A DNA stretch of 6,613 nt. Origin: Hyphomicrobiales bacterium (GTDB lineage: Bacteria > Pseudomonadota > Alphaproteobacteria > Rhizobiales > Kaistiaceae). The DNA lies in contig JAFKJZ010000524.1 in assembly GCA_017305815.1 (NCBI GenBank), positions 1 to 6,613 on the forward strand, in the 5' to 3' direction. A program made the position numbers and the translations under genes. The notes beneath the pieces are model-generated. The model made no database searches. It was given only the letters and a program-made list of their open reading frames with translations, and was not told the origin of the DNA. Of the stretch, positions 1 through 6,458 are shown one piece after another. Within the stretch, counting starts at the first letter, position 1, and the number at the start of each line of letters is the position of its first letter.

Positions 1-1
1 C

Positions 2-496
2 AGATTTTCTTCCGGCACCACGACGCCATCCATGACGATCTCGCCGGTGATCGAGGCGCTGCACGAGATTTCGTTCGGTCCCGGTCGTTTCGTCCGCGCC
101 GCGTCGCTGCTGCGCGAGGGCGTGCCGCATGATCCCGAACTGTCCTTCGTGGCGAAATCCGGCGAGCGGCTGATCGGCTCGGTGCGGCTGACGCCGATCC
201 GGATCGGCGGCCGGCCGGCCATCCTGCTCGGGCCGCTGGCCGTCGTGCCGGAATGGAAGGGCAGGGGCGCGGGCAAGTCGCTGATGCGCACCTCGATCGC
301 CGCGGCACGGGAGGCAGGCCATGAAGTCATCCTGCTCGTCGGCGACGAACCCTATTATGGTCCGTTCGGGTTCCAGCGGCTGCGGCCCTACCAGATCACC
401 CTGCCGGCTCCCGCCGACCCGGCGCGCGTGCTGGTCTGCCCGCTGACCGACGACGCGCTCGAAGGCCTCGGCGGCGCGGCCGAGCGCGCGGCGTAG
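2..496 (+). CDS. GNAT family N-acetyltransferase (YhbS-like), 5' end probably cut by the window edge
   Basis: Predicted acyl-CoA-dependent N-acetyltransferase of the small cytoplasmic GNAT fold; the acceptor substrate cannot be read from the sequence. Numbering from the ATG at 32, the acetyl-CoA binding motif A is at about residues 67-85 (LGPLAVVPEWKGRGAGKSL, the R/Q-x-x-G-x-G/A pyrophosphate loop). It is followed by a helix and the strand and loop ILLVGDEPYYGPFGF at 100-114, which is characteristic of the COG3153/YhbS group. The frame stays open to base 2, ten codons before the ATG at 32. That ATG has no clear Shine-Dalgarno sequence and would give 154 residues lacking the usual first beta strand, whereas relatives are normally about 165-175 residues. 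The true start is therefore probably upstream of the window, with 32 as the alternative. The gene ends in TAG at 494-496 and converges on the minus-strand operon. Family assignment is firm; the start and substrate are not. Confidence 0.9.
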   Translation, partial: RFSSGTTTPSMTISPVIEALHEISFGPGRFVRAASLLREGVPHDPELSFVAKSGERLIGSVRLTPIRIGGRPAILLGPLAVVPEWKGRGAGKSLMRTSIAAAREAGHEVILLVGDEPYYGPFGFQRLRPYQITLPAPADPARVLVCPLTDDALEGLGGAAERAA

Positions 497-502
497 GGAA
501 GT

Positions 503-621
503 CCCTCACACCGCCCTTCTCCCGCAAGCGGGCGAGGGGACGAGCGCCTCCGGCTCAGGACGGCCGGCGGGCCTCGGGCCGAAAAGTCCTCGCCCGCTTG
601 CGGGAGAGGGTTGGGTGAGGG
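503..621. repeat. Inverted pair of REP-like dispersed GC-rich repeat
   Basis: Two copies of one repeat lie head to head. A perfect 20-base inverted repeat, TCTCCCGCAAGCGGGCGAGG at 518-537, has its reverse complement at 588-607, with a 50-base spacer. The similarity extends outward imperfectly (a few mismatches and one single-base indel) to CCCTCAC at 503-509 and GTGAGGG at 615-621. Each arm also has the small near-palindrome CCCGC-AA-GCGGG. The CCCTCACCC-AACC-CTCTCCCGC type of sequence is, from general knowledge, a common extragenic dispersed repeat in GC-rich proteobacteria. Translated, it gives the familiar spurious peptide ALTQPSPASGRG. Copy number in this genome cannot be judged from the window. 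Confidence 0.8.
518..607. terminator. Possible bidirectional transcription terminator or mRNA-end hairpin
   Basis: The 20-base-pair inverted repeat lies 22 bases after the acetyltransferase stop and 33 bases after the stop of the minus-strand operon, so it can fold in both transcripts. On the minus strand a smaller GC hairpin (CCCG-CAAG-CGGG) is followed shortly by ACTTTTC, resembling a weak intrinsic terminator. On the plus strand no T-tract follows. The long stem could instead protect 3' ends or delay polymerase. Its role is inferred from position and symmetry only. Confidence 0.4.
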
Positions 622-639
622 CCTTGCTACGGGAAAAGC

Positions 640-2718
640 CTACCGCCCTTCGCGGTACCAGGTCGCCGCCATGACGCCGAGCAGGGCGGCGAGGCCGAGG
701 AAGCCGGAGAACAGCGGCCAGCGGTCGACACCCCTGAGCACTGACGCGTCCGTCATGCGGATTCCCATCCAGTCGCGGCCGGCCATGGCGCGGCCCGGGC
801 GCACCGGCACGATGCGCGGCGTATCGAGCTTGCCGTCCGCCGTCACCATGCGCGCCATGTGGCCGCCGGTCGCGTCCACCACGGGCTGCAGCTTGTCGAA
901 GCTCGACAGCACGTCGGTGAATTCGCGCGGATTGGCCGGGCCGACATGGGCGAAGGCCCGATGCTCGCCGTCCTCGACCCGCCACAGGCCGATCTCGTCG
1001 GCCGGCATCTCGCCATGGAAGCGGCCGGGCGCGTCGGGCGCGAGCGTCAGCGTCCTGCGCGCGCCGGAGGGGGCGATGACCGTGACCGGGCCGATCGTCT
1101 CCTGCATGGTCTGGCGGTCGATGACGAGGGTGGCGCCGCGCGCCGTCGCCCGCAGCGCCTCTTCCTCGAGGTCGGGCTCCTTCATCAGCCAGTGCGCCAG
1201 CCGGCGCAGCAGGTCGACATGCGGGCCGCCGCCCTCATAGCCGCGCGCCCACAGCCAGACCTGGTCGGACAGCATCAGCGCCACCCGGCCCTTGCCCTCG
1301 CGGTCGAGCACCAGCAGCGGATCATCGTCGACGCCCTTCAGGATCGTCTCGCCGCTCGGCTTGTCGACCTCGATCTGGCGGAACCAGCGGCTCCAGCGGG
1401 GCGGCTCGGTGTCGGCGCCTTCGAGGCCGCGGGTGACCGGGTGGCGGCCGCCGAGATCGGTGACGCGCGGCAGGAAGGGCTTTTCGATGACGCGGCCCGT
1501 TGGCGCCGCCGGCAGCACGTCGGCGAGCGGCGTGTTCCAGAGACTGTCGTCCGAGGCGTAGTCCGGTCCCGAGGCGACGAGCAGCGCGCCGCCGTCGCGG
1601 ACATAGCGGGCGATGTTGTCGAAATAGATCGTCGGCAGTACGCCGCGCTGGGCGTAGCGGTCGAAGATGATCAGGTCGAACTGGTCGATCTTAACCGAGA
1701 ACAGCTCGCGCGTCGGGAAGGCGATCAGCGACAGTTCGTTGATCGGCGTGCCGTCCTGCTTCTCCGGCGGGCGCAGGATGGTGAAGTGGACGAGGTCGAC
1801 CGAGGCGTCCGACTTCAGCAGGTTGCGCCAGATCCGCTCGCCGGCATGTGGCTCGCCCGAGACCAGGAGCACGCGCAGGTTTTCGCGGATGCCGTCGATG
1901 ACGGCGGCGGCGCGGTTGTTGACGGCGGTGAGTTCGCCCTCGAGCGGGGCGGCCTCGAATTCGTAGATGTTCTGTCCCGCGTGGCCGATCCGGATCGGGA
2001 ATCGGTTGATCGCGCCCGGCGTCACCGTCTCGGTGGCGAGCGGCTCGCCGTCGAGGCTGATGGTGACGCGGACCGGGTCGTTGGAGGGGGCGCCCTGGTC
2101 GATGACGCTGTACTCGATCGTCTGGTTCTCGTCGACGATGGCGAAGCGCGGCGCCGAGCGGATCACCATCTGGCGGTCGCGCTCGTTGTCGTGACCGGAA
2201 ATCAGCGCATGCAGCGGCGCGCCGCCGAAGGGGGAGTTCGGCGGCATCGGCACGTCATGCACCTCGCCGTCGGTCAGCATGACGACGGCGCCGAGGCGTT
2301 CCGGCGCGACGTCGGCGAGCGCGGCCGAGATGGCCGAGAACAGTTCCGTGCCGTCGACGGGCGCGCCGCCGGTCTTGCCGCCGGCCTCGATGACGCGCAG
2401 ATCGAGGCTGCGCAGCTCGCCGAAGCGCTTTTCCAGCGCCGCACGCGCTTCCTCGGTCATCCTGGCGCGGCCGTCGAGATCCTGGCTGGCGCTCTTGTCG
2501 ACGACGAGCGCGACGACGGTGGGGAGCGGCTGCCGATCCTCGGCGAGCAGGACGGGGCCGGAGAGTGCGGCGAGAAGGGCCGCGAGTGCCAGCAGGCGCA
2601 GCCAGCCGCCGCGCAGACGCCGCAGCAGCAGCGGCGCCACGGCGAGAAGGCCGAGGACGGCCACTGCGACCAGCCAGGGCAGCGGGATCAGCGGCGCGAA
2701 GGTGATCGACCAATTCAC
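640..2718 (-). CDS. Membrane-anchored vWA and glutamine-amidotransferase-like protein, last gene of the MoxR operon
   Basis: A 692-residue membrane protein of unknown specific function, probably part of the MoxR/DUF58/BatA-like complex. Helices are predicted at about 12-32, 40-58 and 668-686. The basic loop RRLRGGWLR (33-41) and the basic tail suggest these face the cytoplasm, placing residues 60-665 in the periplasm. A vWA domain spans about 68-180 with a complete metal site: DKSAS (D74, S76, S78), T124 in DGTELF, and D150 in VVMLTDGE. An Ig-like stretch (about 190-265) follows. Next comes a class I glutamine-amidotransferase-like fold (about 280-512, strands LRVLLVSG, FDLIIFD and GGALLVASG), resembling proteins annotated COG5426. 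The protein has no cysteine, so this fold cannot be a Cys-based amidotransferase. The start is GTG at 2718, overlapping the previous stop as GTGA, with GAGAGG eight bases upstream. The stop is TAG at 640-642. Frame and extent are firm; function is not. Confidence 0.88.
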   Translation of the reverse strand: MNWSITFAPLIPLPWLVAVAVLGLLAVAPLLLRRLRGGWLRLLALAALLAALSGPVLLAEDRQPLPTVVALVVDKSASQDLDGRARMTEEARAALEKRFGELRSLDLRVIEAGGKTGGAPVDGTELFSAISAALADVAPERLGAVVMLTDGEVHDVPMPPNSPFGGAPLHALISGHDNERDRQMVIRSAPRFAIVDENQTIEYSVIDQGAPSNDPVRVTISLDGEPLATETVTPGAINRFPIRIGHAGQNIYEFEAAPLEGELTAVNNRAAAVIDGIRENLRVLLVSGEPHAGERIWRNLLKSDASVDLVHFTILRPPEKQDGTPINELSLIAFPTRELFSVKIDQFDLIIFDRYAQRGVLPTIYFDNIARYVRDGGALLVASGPDYASDDSLWNTPLADVLPAAPTGRVIEKPFLPRVTDLGGRHPVTRGLEGADTEPPRWSRWFRQIEVDKPSGETILKGVDDDPLLVLDREGKGRVALMLSDQVWLWARGYEGGGPHVDLLRRLAHWLMKEPDLEEEALRATARGATLVIDRQTMQETIGPVTVIAPSGARRTLTLAPDAPGRFHGEMPADEIGLWRVEDGEHRAFAHVGPANPREFTDVLSSFDKLQPVVDATGGHMARMVTADGKLDTPRIVPVRPGRAMAGRDWMGIRMTDASVLRGVDRWPLFSGFLGLAALLGVMAATWYREGR

Positions 2719-5540
2719 TGGCCCAACCTCTCAAGCAGGGCCGGCACATGGACCTGATCGGCCTTGTAGTTGCCGGTCAGGGTGTACATGACGATGTTGA
2801 TGCCGGTCCGATAGGCCATCTCGCGCTGGCGCGGGTCGGGCGGCACGGTCGGCACCAGATAGCGGCCGTCGGGATCGGTCGCCCAGGCGGCCGCCATGTC
2901 ATTCTCGGTGATCAGGATCGACGAGACGCCGTCGCCGGGTCGGGCCGGGCGCTGGGCCGCGTTCGCGTCGGTCTCGGGCGGCGACGCTTCGACCCAGAGC
3001 GGGCCGCCGCTGTAGCGGCCGGGAAAGTCCTCGAGCAGGTAGAAGGCCTTGGTCAGGACGTGGTTGCCGGGCACCGGTTCGAGCGGCGGGATGTCTAGGC
3101 CGGAAAGCATGGCGCGCAGCCGCTCGGCCGCCGGCGTGCCGCCGAAGCCGGTCGAGCCGGGCGCGCGGTCGAGCTCGTCGCGGGTATCGAACAGGATCGA
3201 GCCGCCCTGCTTCATATAGGCGTCGATCTTGGCGAGCGTCGCCGAGGAAGGCATCGGCGAGGCCGGGTCGATCGGCCAGTAGAGCAGCGGGAAGAAGCTC
3301 AACTCGTCCTTCTCGACGTCGACGCCGAGCGGATTGTCCGGCTCCATCGCGGTGCGGGCGGAGAGCGCCCGCGACAGGCCGGCGAGGCCGGCCTCGCTCA
3401 TGTCGTCGATCTCGGCATTGCCGGTGCGGACATAGGCGAGGCGCGACTTGTTCACCGCGTCCATGGCGAACTGGTCGCTCGCCGCATCGGCGCGGGCCGG
3501 CGGCGGGGCAAAAGCGTGCGCCAGGGTTAACAGGAGGATAACGGAAGCGGTCGCGTGACGGCGCACCCGCAGGCCGCCGTTCAGCCACAGCACGGCGAGC
3601 GCGTCGGCGACCAGGCAGACGAACGCCGCGAGCAGCAGCCAGGGCGACAGGTCGGTCGGCGCCGTGGTCGGATAGGGTCGGAGCTCGGCGCCGGCCATGG
3701 CGCCGACGTCGAGCGGCGGCAACGTTGCGTCGGGCGCCAGCACGTTGATGGCGCGGAAGCCGTCCTCGCCGCCATAGAGGCCGGGCGGATGCTCGCGGCT
3801 CGGCTCGACCGGGGCGCCGGACGCGGGCAGCGGCCGGGCCATCGGATCGCTTGCGACGAAATGGCCGAAGCCGTCGAGCAGCCGGTAGGGTGGCAGCGTC
3901 GCGCCCGCCGATCCCTCGACCGTCTTGGCTGCATTGTCCTGCATCAGGGGCACAGAGGCGAAGGCGGAAATCCGGCGCAGCATCTCCACGAAGGTGCCGG
4001 AGAGCGGCAGGTTCGACCAGCTGGCGTCGGCGGTGACGTGGAACAGGATCAGCCATCCCTTGCCGAGCGGCGCGGCGGTTACGAGCGGCGTGCCGTCGGC
4101 GAGCGCCGCCCAGGTGCGGGTCGGCAGGTTGGCGTCCGGCTCGGCCAGCACCTGGCGGCGCACCTCGATATCCGGCGCGATGGCGAGCCCGGCAAACGGG
4201 CTGTTGGCGGAGAAGCTGGCGAGCGGCTGCGGCGTCGACCAGGACAGGCTGCCGCCGAGCACGCGGCCGCCTTCGCGCAGGCGCACTGGGATGAGGTTGT
4301 CGGCCTGGGCGCTGGCCGCGGCGAGGCGCGGCCCGGCGAAGCGCAGCAGCGTGCCGCCCGCCTCGACCCAGGTCGCGAGCTTGTCCTCGACATCCGGCGT
4401 CAGCGTGCCGATGTCGGCCATGGCGATAACAGCCGAGCCGCCCTCGATCATCTGCGGCACGGCGAGCGCCGCATTGGCGTCGCGCGGCTCGATCACGTCG
4501 GCGAAGGGCTGCACGGCGCGGCTGATGTAGTAGAGCGGCGACAGCAGCGGCTGCGCATTGTCGCTCGACGCGCCGGAGATCAGGCCGATCCGCCGGCGCT
4601 TGAAGCGATCGTCGAGCAATTGCACGGCGCCGGCCGTCTGCTGGCCGGCGATCTCGACCCGGACGATCTCGTTGCGCAGCTCGGTCGGCAGGGTGAAGAC
4701 GGCGTCGGTGTGCTTTTCGCCGGTCTTGAACGCGAATGGCGCCTCGCTGACCGACCGCCCCTTCATGTCGCGGGCGACCAGGGTGCCGCTGCCGACGGCC
4801 TCGCCGTCGCCGCGCAAAACGCTCAGCGTCAGCGCGTCGGCGGTGGCGACGGGGGCGGCCAGTCCGAGGAGGGACTTGCCGTCGCGGCCATAGATCGTCA
4901 CCGGCGCCTTGACCGAAGTATCGAGGAAACGGCCGAACGCCTCGGCATCGCTGCCGCCAAGGCCGTTCGAGAGCCAGGCGACGCCGCCGAACGCCGCGGC
5001 GGGCGCGGCCGATTGCAGCGCGGCGGCGATGGCGGCGCGGTTGGCCGGATAGGGGCGGGGCACCAGCGCGTCGAGGCGGGCGCGGATGGCGGCGGCGTCG
5101 GTCGGCGTGATCTCCTGGTTCGGCGGCTCGGCCGTCGCGATCAGCCCGACCGGCCGGCCGGCGCTCTCGGCCATCGTCACGATGCGGCGGGCCGTGTCGA
5201 TCCGGGTCGTCCAGTCGCGCGCCGAAGCCCAGTCATTGTCGATGACGACGAGCAGGGGGCCGGAGCCGGGCACGCTTTCGCCGGTCGGGCGCCAGATCGG
5301 CGCGGCCAGCGCCAGGATGACGAGCGCGGCGAGCAGCAGCCGCAGGGCCGTCAGCCACCACGGGCTGCGCGAGGGCTGTTCGTCGCGCGGCGATATCTCG
5401 GCGAGGATGCGGGTCGGCGGGAAGCTCTCGAGGCGCGGACGCGGCGGCGTCAGCTTGAGCAGCCACCAGATGGCCGGCAGCAGCACGAGCGCGGCCAGAA
5501 CCAGGGGCGCACCGAAGGCGAGCGGCAGGCCGGCGATCAT
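2715..5540 (-). CDS. BatA-type membrane protein with C-terminal DUF4159 domain
   Basis: A 941-residue envelope protein. Residues 1-85 match the aerotolerance-regulator (BatA) N-terminal domain: helices at about 8-29 and 61-83 joined by an arginine-rich, presumably cytoplasmic loop. Residues 95-215 form a vWA-like domain whose metal motif is degenerate (D101-N-D-W-A105 instead of DxSxS). An amidotransferase-like region follows at about 315-535 (RRIGLISG, WVEAGGTLLRFAG, GKGWLILFH). Helices at about 632-654 and 664-680 flank the basic RVRRH. The C-terminal DUF4159 domain spans about 697-925, with LAYVRTGN, FFPLLYWPID, GGSILFDTRDE and the YRTGINIVMYTLTGNYKADQ ending. The positive-inside rule puts both large soluble parts in the periplasm. 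The only cysteine is C642, in a helix. The start is ATG at 5540, overlapping the DUF58 stop as ATGA, with AGGGAG seven bases upstream; the stop TGA overlaps the next start. Size and layout look typical of alphaproteobacterial DUF4159 proteins. The molecular role is unknown. Confidence 0.93.
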   Translation of the reverse strand: MIAGLPLAFGAPLVLAALVLLPAIWWLLKLTPPRPRLESFPPTRILAEISPRDEQPSRSPWWLTALRLLLAALVILALAAPIWRPTGESVPGSGPLLVVIDNDWASARDWTTRIDTARRIVTMAESAGRPVGLIATAEPPNQEITPTDAAAIRARLDALVPRPYPANRAAIAAALQSAAPAAAFGGVAWLSNGLGGSDAEAFGRFLDTSVKAPVTIYGRDGKSLLGLAAPVATADALTLSVLRGDGEAVGSGTLVARDMKGRSVSEAPFAFKTGEKHTDAVFTLPTELRNEIVRVEIAGQQTAGAVQLLDDRFKRRRIGLISGASSDNAQPLLSPLYYISRAVQPFADVIEPRDANAALAVPQMIEGGSAVIAMADIGTLTPDVEDKLATWVEAGGTLLRFAGPRLAAASAQADNLIPVRLREGGRVLGGSLSWSTPQPLASFSANSPFAGLAIAPDIEVRRQVLAEPDANLPTRTWAALADGTPLVTAAPLGKGWLILFHVTADASWSNLPLSGTFVEMLRRISAFASVPLMQDNAAKTVEGSAGATLPPYRLLDGFGHFVASDPMARPLPASGAPVEPSREHPPGLYGGEDGFRAINVLAPDATLPPLDVGAMAGAELRPYPTTAPTDLSPWLLLAAFVCLVADALAVLWLNGGLRVRRHATASVILLLTLAHAFAPPPARADAASDQFAMDAVNKSRLAYVRTGNAEIDDMSEAGLAGLSRALSARTAMEPDNPLGVDVEKDELSFFPLLYWPIDPASPMPSSATLAKIDAYMKQGGSILFDTRDELDRAPGSTGFGGTPAAERLRAMLSGLDIPPLEPVPGNHVLTKAFYLLEDFPGRYSGGPLWVEASPPETDANAAQRPARPGDGVSSILITENDMAAAWATDPDGRYLVPTVPPDPRQREMAYRTGINIVMYTLTGNYKADQVHVPALLERLGQ
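2727..2732 (-). promoter_or_regulatory. Shine-Dalgarno of the vWA/amidotransferase-like gene
   Basis: GAGAGG on the minus strand, eight bases before the GTG at 2718. It lies inside the end of the preceding coding sequence. It supports the non-ATG start and translational coupling through the GTGA overlap. Confidence 0.7.
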
Positions 5541-6454
5541 GGCCGGTCTCCCTGCGTCGTGCGCGTGGAAAGGCGCGCATGCAGCGCCAGCAGCGGCTCG
5601 GTCGCCGGGCGGTCAGTGCGATGGGTCAGGTAGCTCCAGCCGAGCCGGCGGCAAGTGGCGGAGAGCGCCTCGCGCCGGGCCATCAGCCGGTTGCGATATT
5701 CCTCACCGATCTGCTCGGCGCGGCCGATCGTGTAGAGCGCGCCGGTCTCCGGGTCGCGAAACTCTGTTCGTCCGGCATAGGGGAAGATCTCTTCCACCGG
5801 ATCGCGGATCTCGACCAGATGCACGGTAGCGCCATGGCGGGCGTAATCGGCGAGTCGGGCCTCGATCTCGTCGATCGGATCGAGGAAATCGCCGATCACG
5901 ACGAGGTCGGCGAACCGGCCAAGCCGCATGGCGGAGGGAAAGGCCGACTGTTCGGTATCGAAATGCATCAGCGTTTCGGCCAGTCGCTCGGCCGCATTGC
6001 GCGCCAGGATCGGATCGCTCAGCCCGAGCAGCCCGATGCGTTCGCCGGCGGCAGCCAGCAGGTCGCCCAGCGCCAGCAGCAGCACGACGGCGCGATCGCG
6101 CTTGGAGGCGAGCGCGAGCTTCGAGCGGAAGTCCATCGAGCGCGACAGGTCGGCGGAAAGCCAGACGGTGTGGGCGGCTTCCCACTCGCGTTCGCGGATA
6201 TAGAAATGATCGTCACGCGCGGAGCGGCGCCAGTCGATGCGGCCGGGCGCTTCGCCCGTCACGAAGGGACGGAACTGCCAGAACGTCTCGCCTGGACCGG
6301 CGCGGCGGCGGCCATGCCAGCCGGCCAGAACCGTGGTCGCGACCCGGCGCGCCTCGACGAGCAGATCCGGCAGGCTGGCCGCCAATCCCTTGGCTTCAGC
6401 CAGATTCGTTCCGACACGACTGGATGTCTGCACGGAAGCGCGTGCTTCGTTCAA
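5537..6454 (-). CDS. DUF58 domain-containing protein (vWA-like MoxR partner)
   Basis: A cytoplasmic partner of MoxR ATPases with no clear transmembrane helix. Numbering from the TTG at 6454 (305 residues), the DUF58 signature lies at 52-92: PGETFWQFR, a GE/GD turn, then RIDWRRSAR and a final ExE. A vWA-like fold follows with a complete DxSxS site (D102-L-S104-R-S106) and a second acidic strand end, VVIGDF (D189). The start is uncertain. The frame is open to an ATG at 6511, which would overlap moxR by 53 bases and add 19 serine-rich residues that look like an out-of-frame reading of moxR; its upstream region has no good ribosome site, nor does the ATG at 6493. TTG at 6454 sits four bases after the moxR stop, beside a weak GGGTGA, and fits re-initiation. 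The protein probably links ATPase activity to the downstream membrane proteins. Family assignment is strong. Confidence 0.92.
   Translation of the reverse strand: MNEARASVQTSSRVGTNLAEAKGLAASLPDLLVEARRVATTVLAGWHGRRRAGPGETFWQFRPFVTGEAPGRIDWRRSARDDHFYIREREWEAAHTVWLSADLSRSMDFRSKLALASKRDRAVVLLLALGDLLAAAGERIGLLGLSDPILARNAAERLAETLMHFDTEQSAFPSAMRLGRFADLVVIGDFLDPIDEIEARLADYARHGATVHLVEIRDPVEEIFPYAGRTEFRDPETGALYTIGRAEQIGEEYRNRLMARREALSATCRRLGWSYLTHRTDRPATEPLLALHARLSTRTTQGDRP
5548..5553 (-). promoter_or_regulatory. Shine-Dalgarno of the BatA/DUF4159 gene
   Basis: AGGGAG on the minus strand, seven bases before the ATG at 5540, within the last codons of the DUF58 gene. It fixes the start at 5540 and supports coupled translation through the ATGA overlap. 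Confidence 0.75.
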
Positions 6455-6458
6455 AACG

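Larger units (their letters stand above)
497..639. other. Convergent intergenic gap filled by a repeat
   Basis: This 143-base gap separates the acetyltransferase stop from the stop of the last operon gene, so both transcripts run into it. It contains two inverted copies of a GC-rich repeat described separately. Apart from that I see no gene, promoter or small-RNA signature. The open frames across it encode the proline-, arginine- and serine-rich peptides typical of such repeats and should not be annotated as genes. Confidence 0.85.

Noticed and set aside
503..621. Possible CRISPR-like or direct-repeat array
   Set aside because: There are only two copies and they are inverted, not tandem direct repeats with spacers.
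506..985. 159-codon minus-strand open frame running from the last operon gene into the intergenic gap
   Set aside because: It overlaps the real gene out of frame, and its C-terminal part is the translated dispersed repeat (ALTQPSPASGRG type), a known source of false genes.
859..2757. 632-codon open frame on the plus strand opposite the last operon gene
   Set aside because: It lies wholly antisense to a gene with recognisable domains, ribosome site and coupled start. Its composition (very rich in R, A, G, D, V) is typical of the reverse reading of GC-biased codons, and no domain is recognisable.
640..5540. Possible anti-phage defence system, since MoxR/vWA modules occur in some defence and ternary-type systems
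   Set aside because: Gene order and domain content match the common chromosomal MoxR-DUF58-BatA-like operon of alphaproteobacteria. There is no nuclease, toxin or mobile context, and base composition is uniform.
3555..5633. 692-codon open frame on the plus strand opposite the BatA/DUF4159 gene
   Set aside because: Antisense shadow of a well-supported gene. It is an arginine-, glutamine- and glycine-rich translation without domain features, explained by the scarcity of stop codons in GC-rich DNA.
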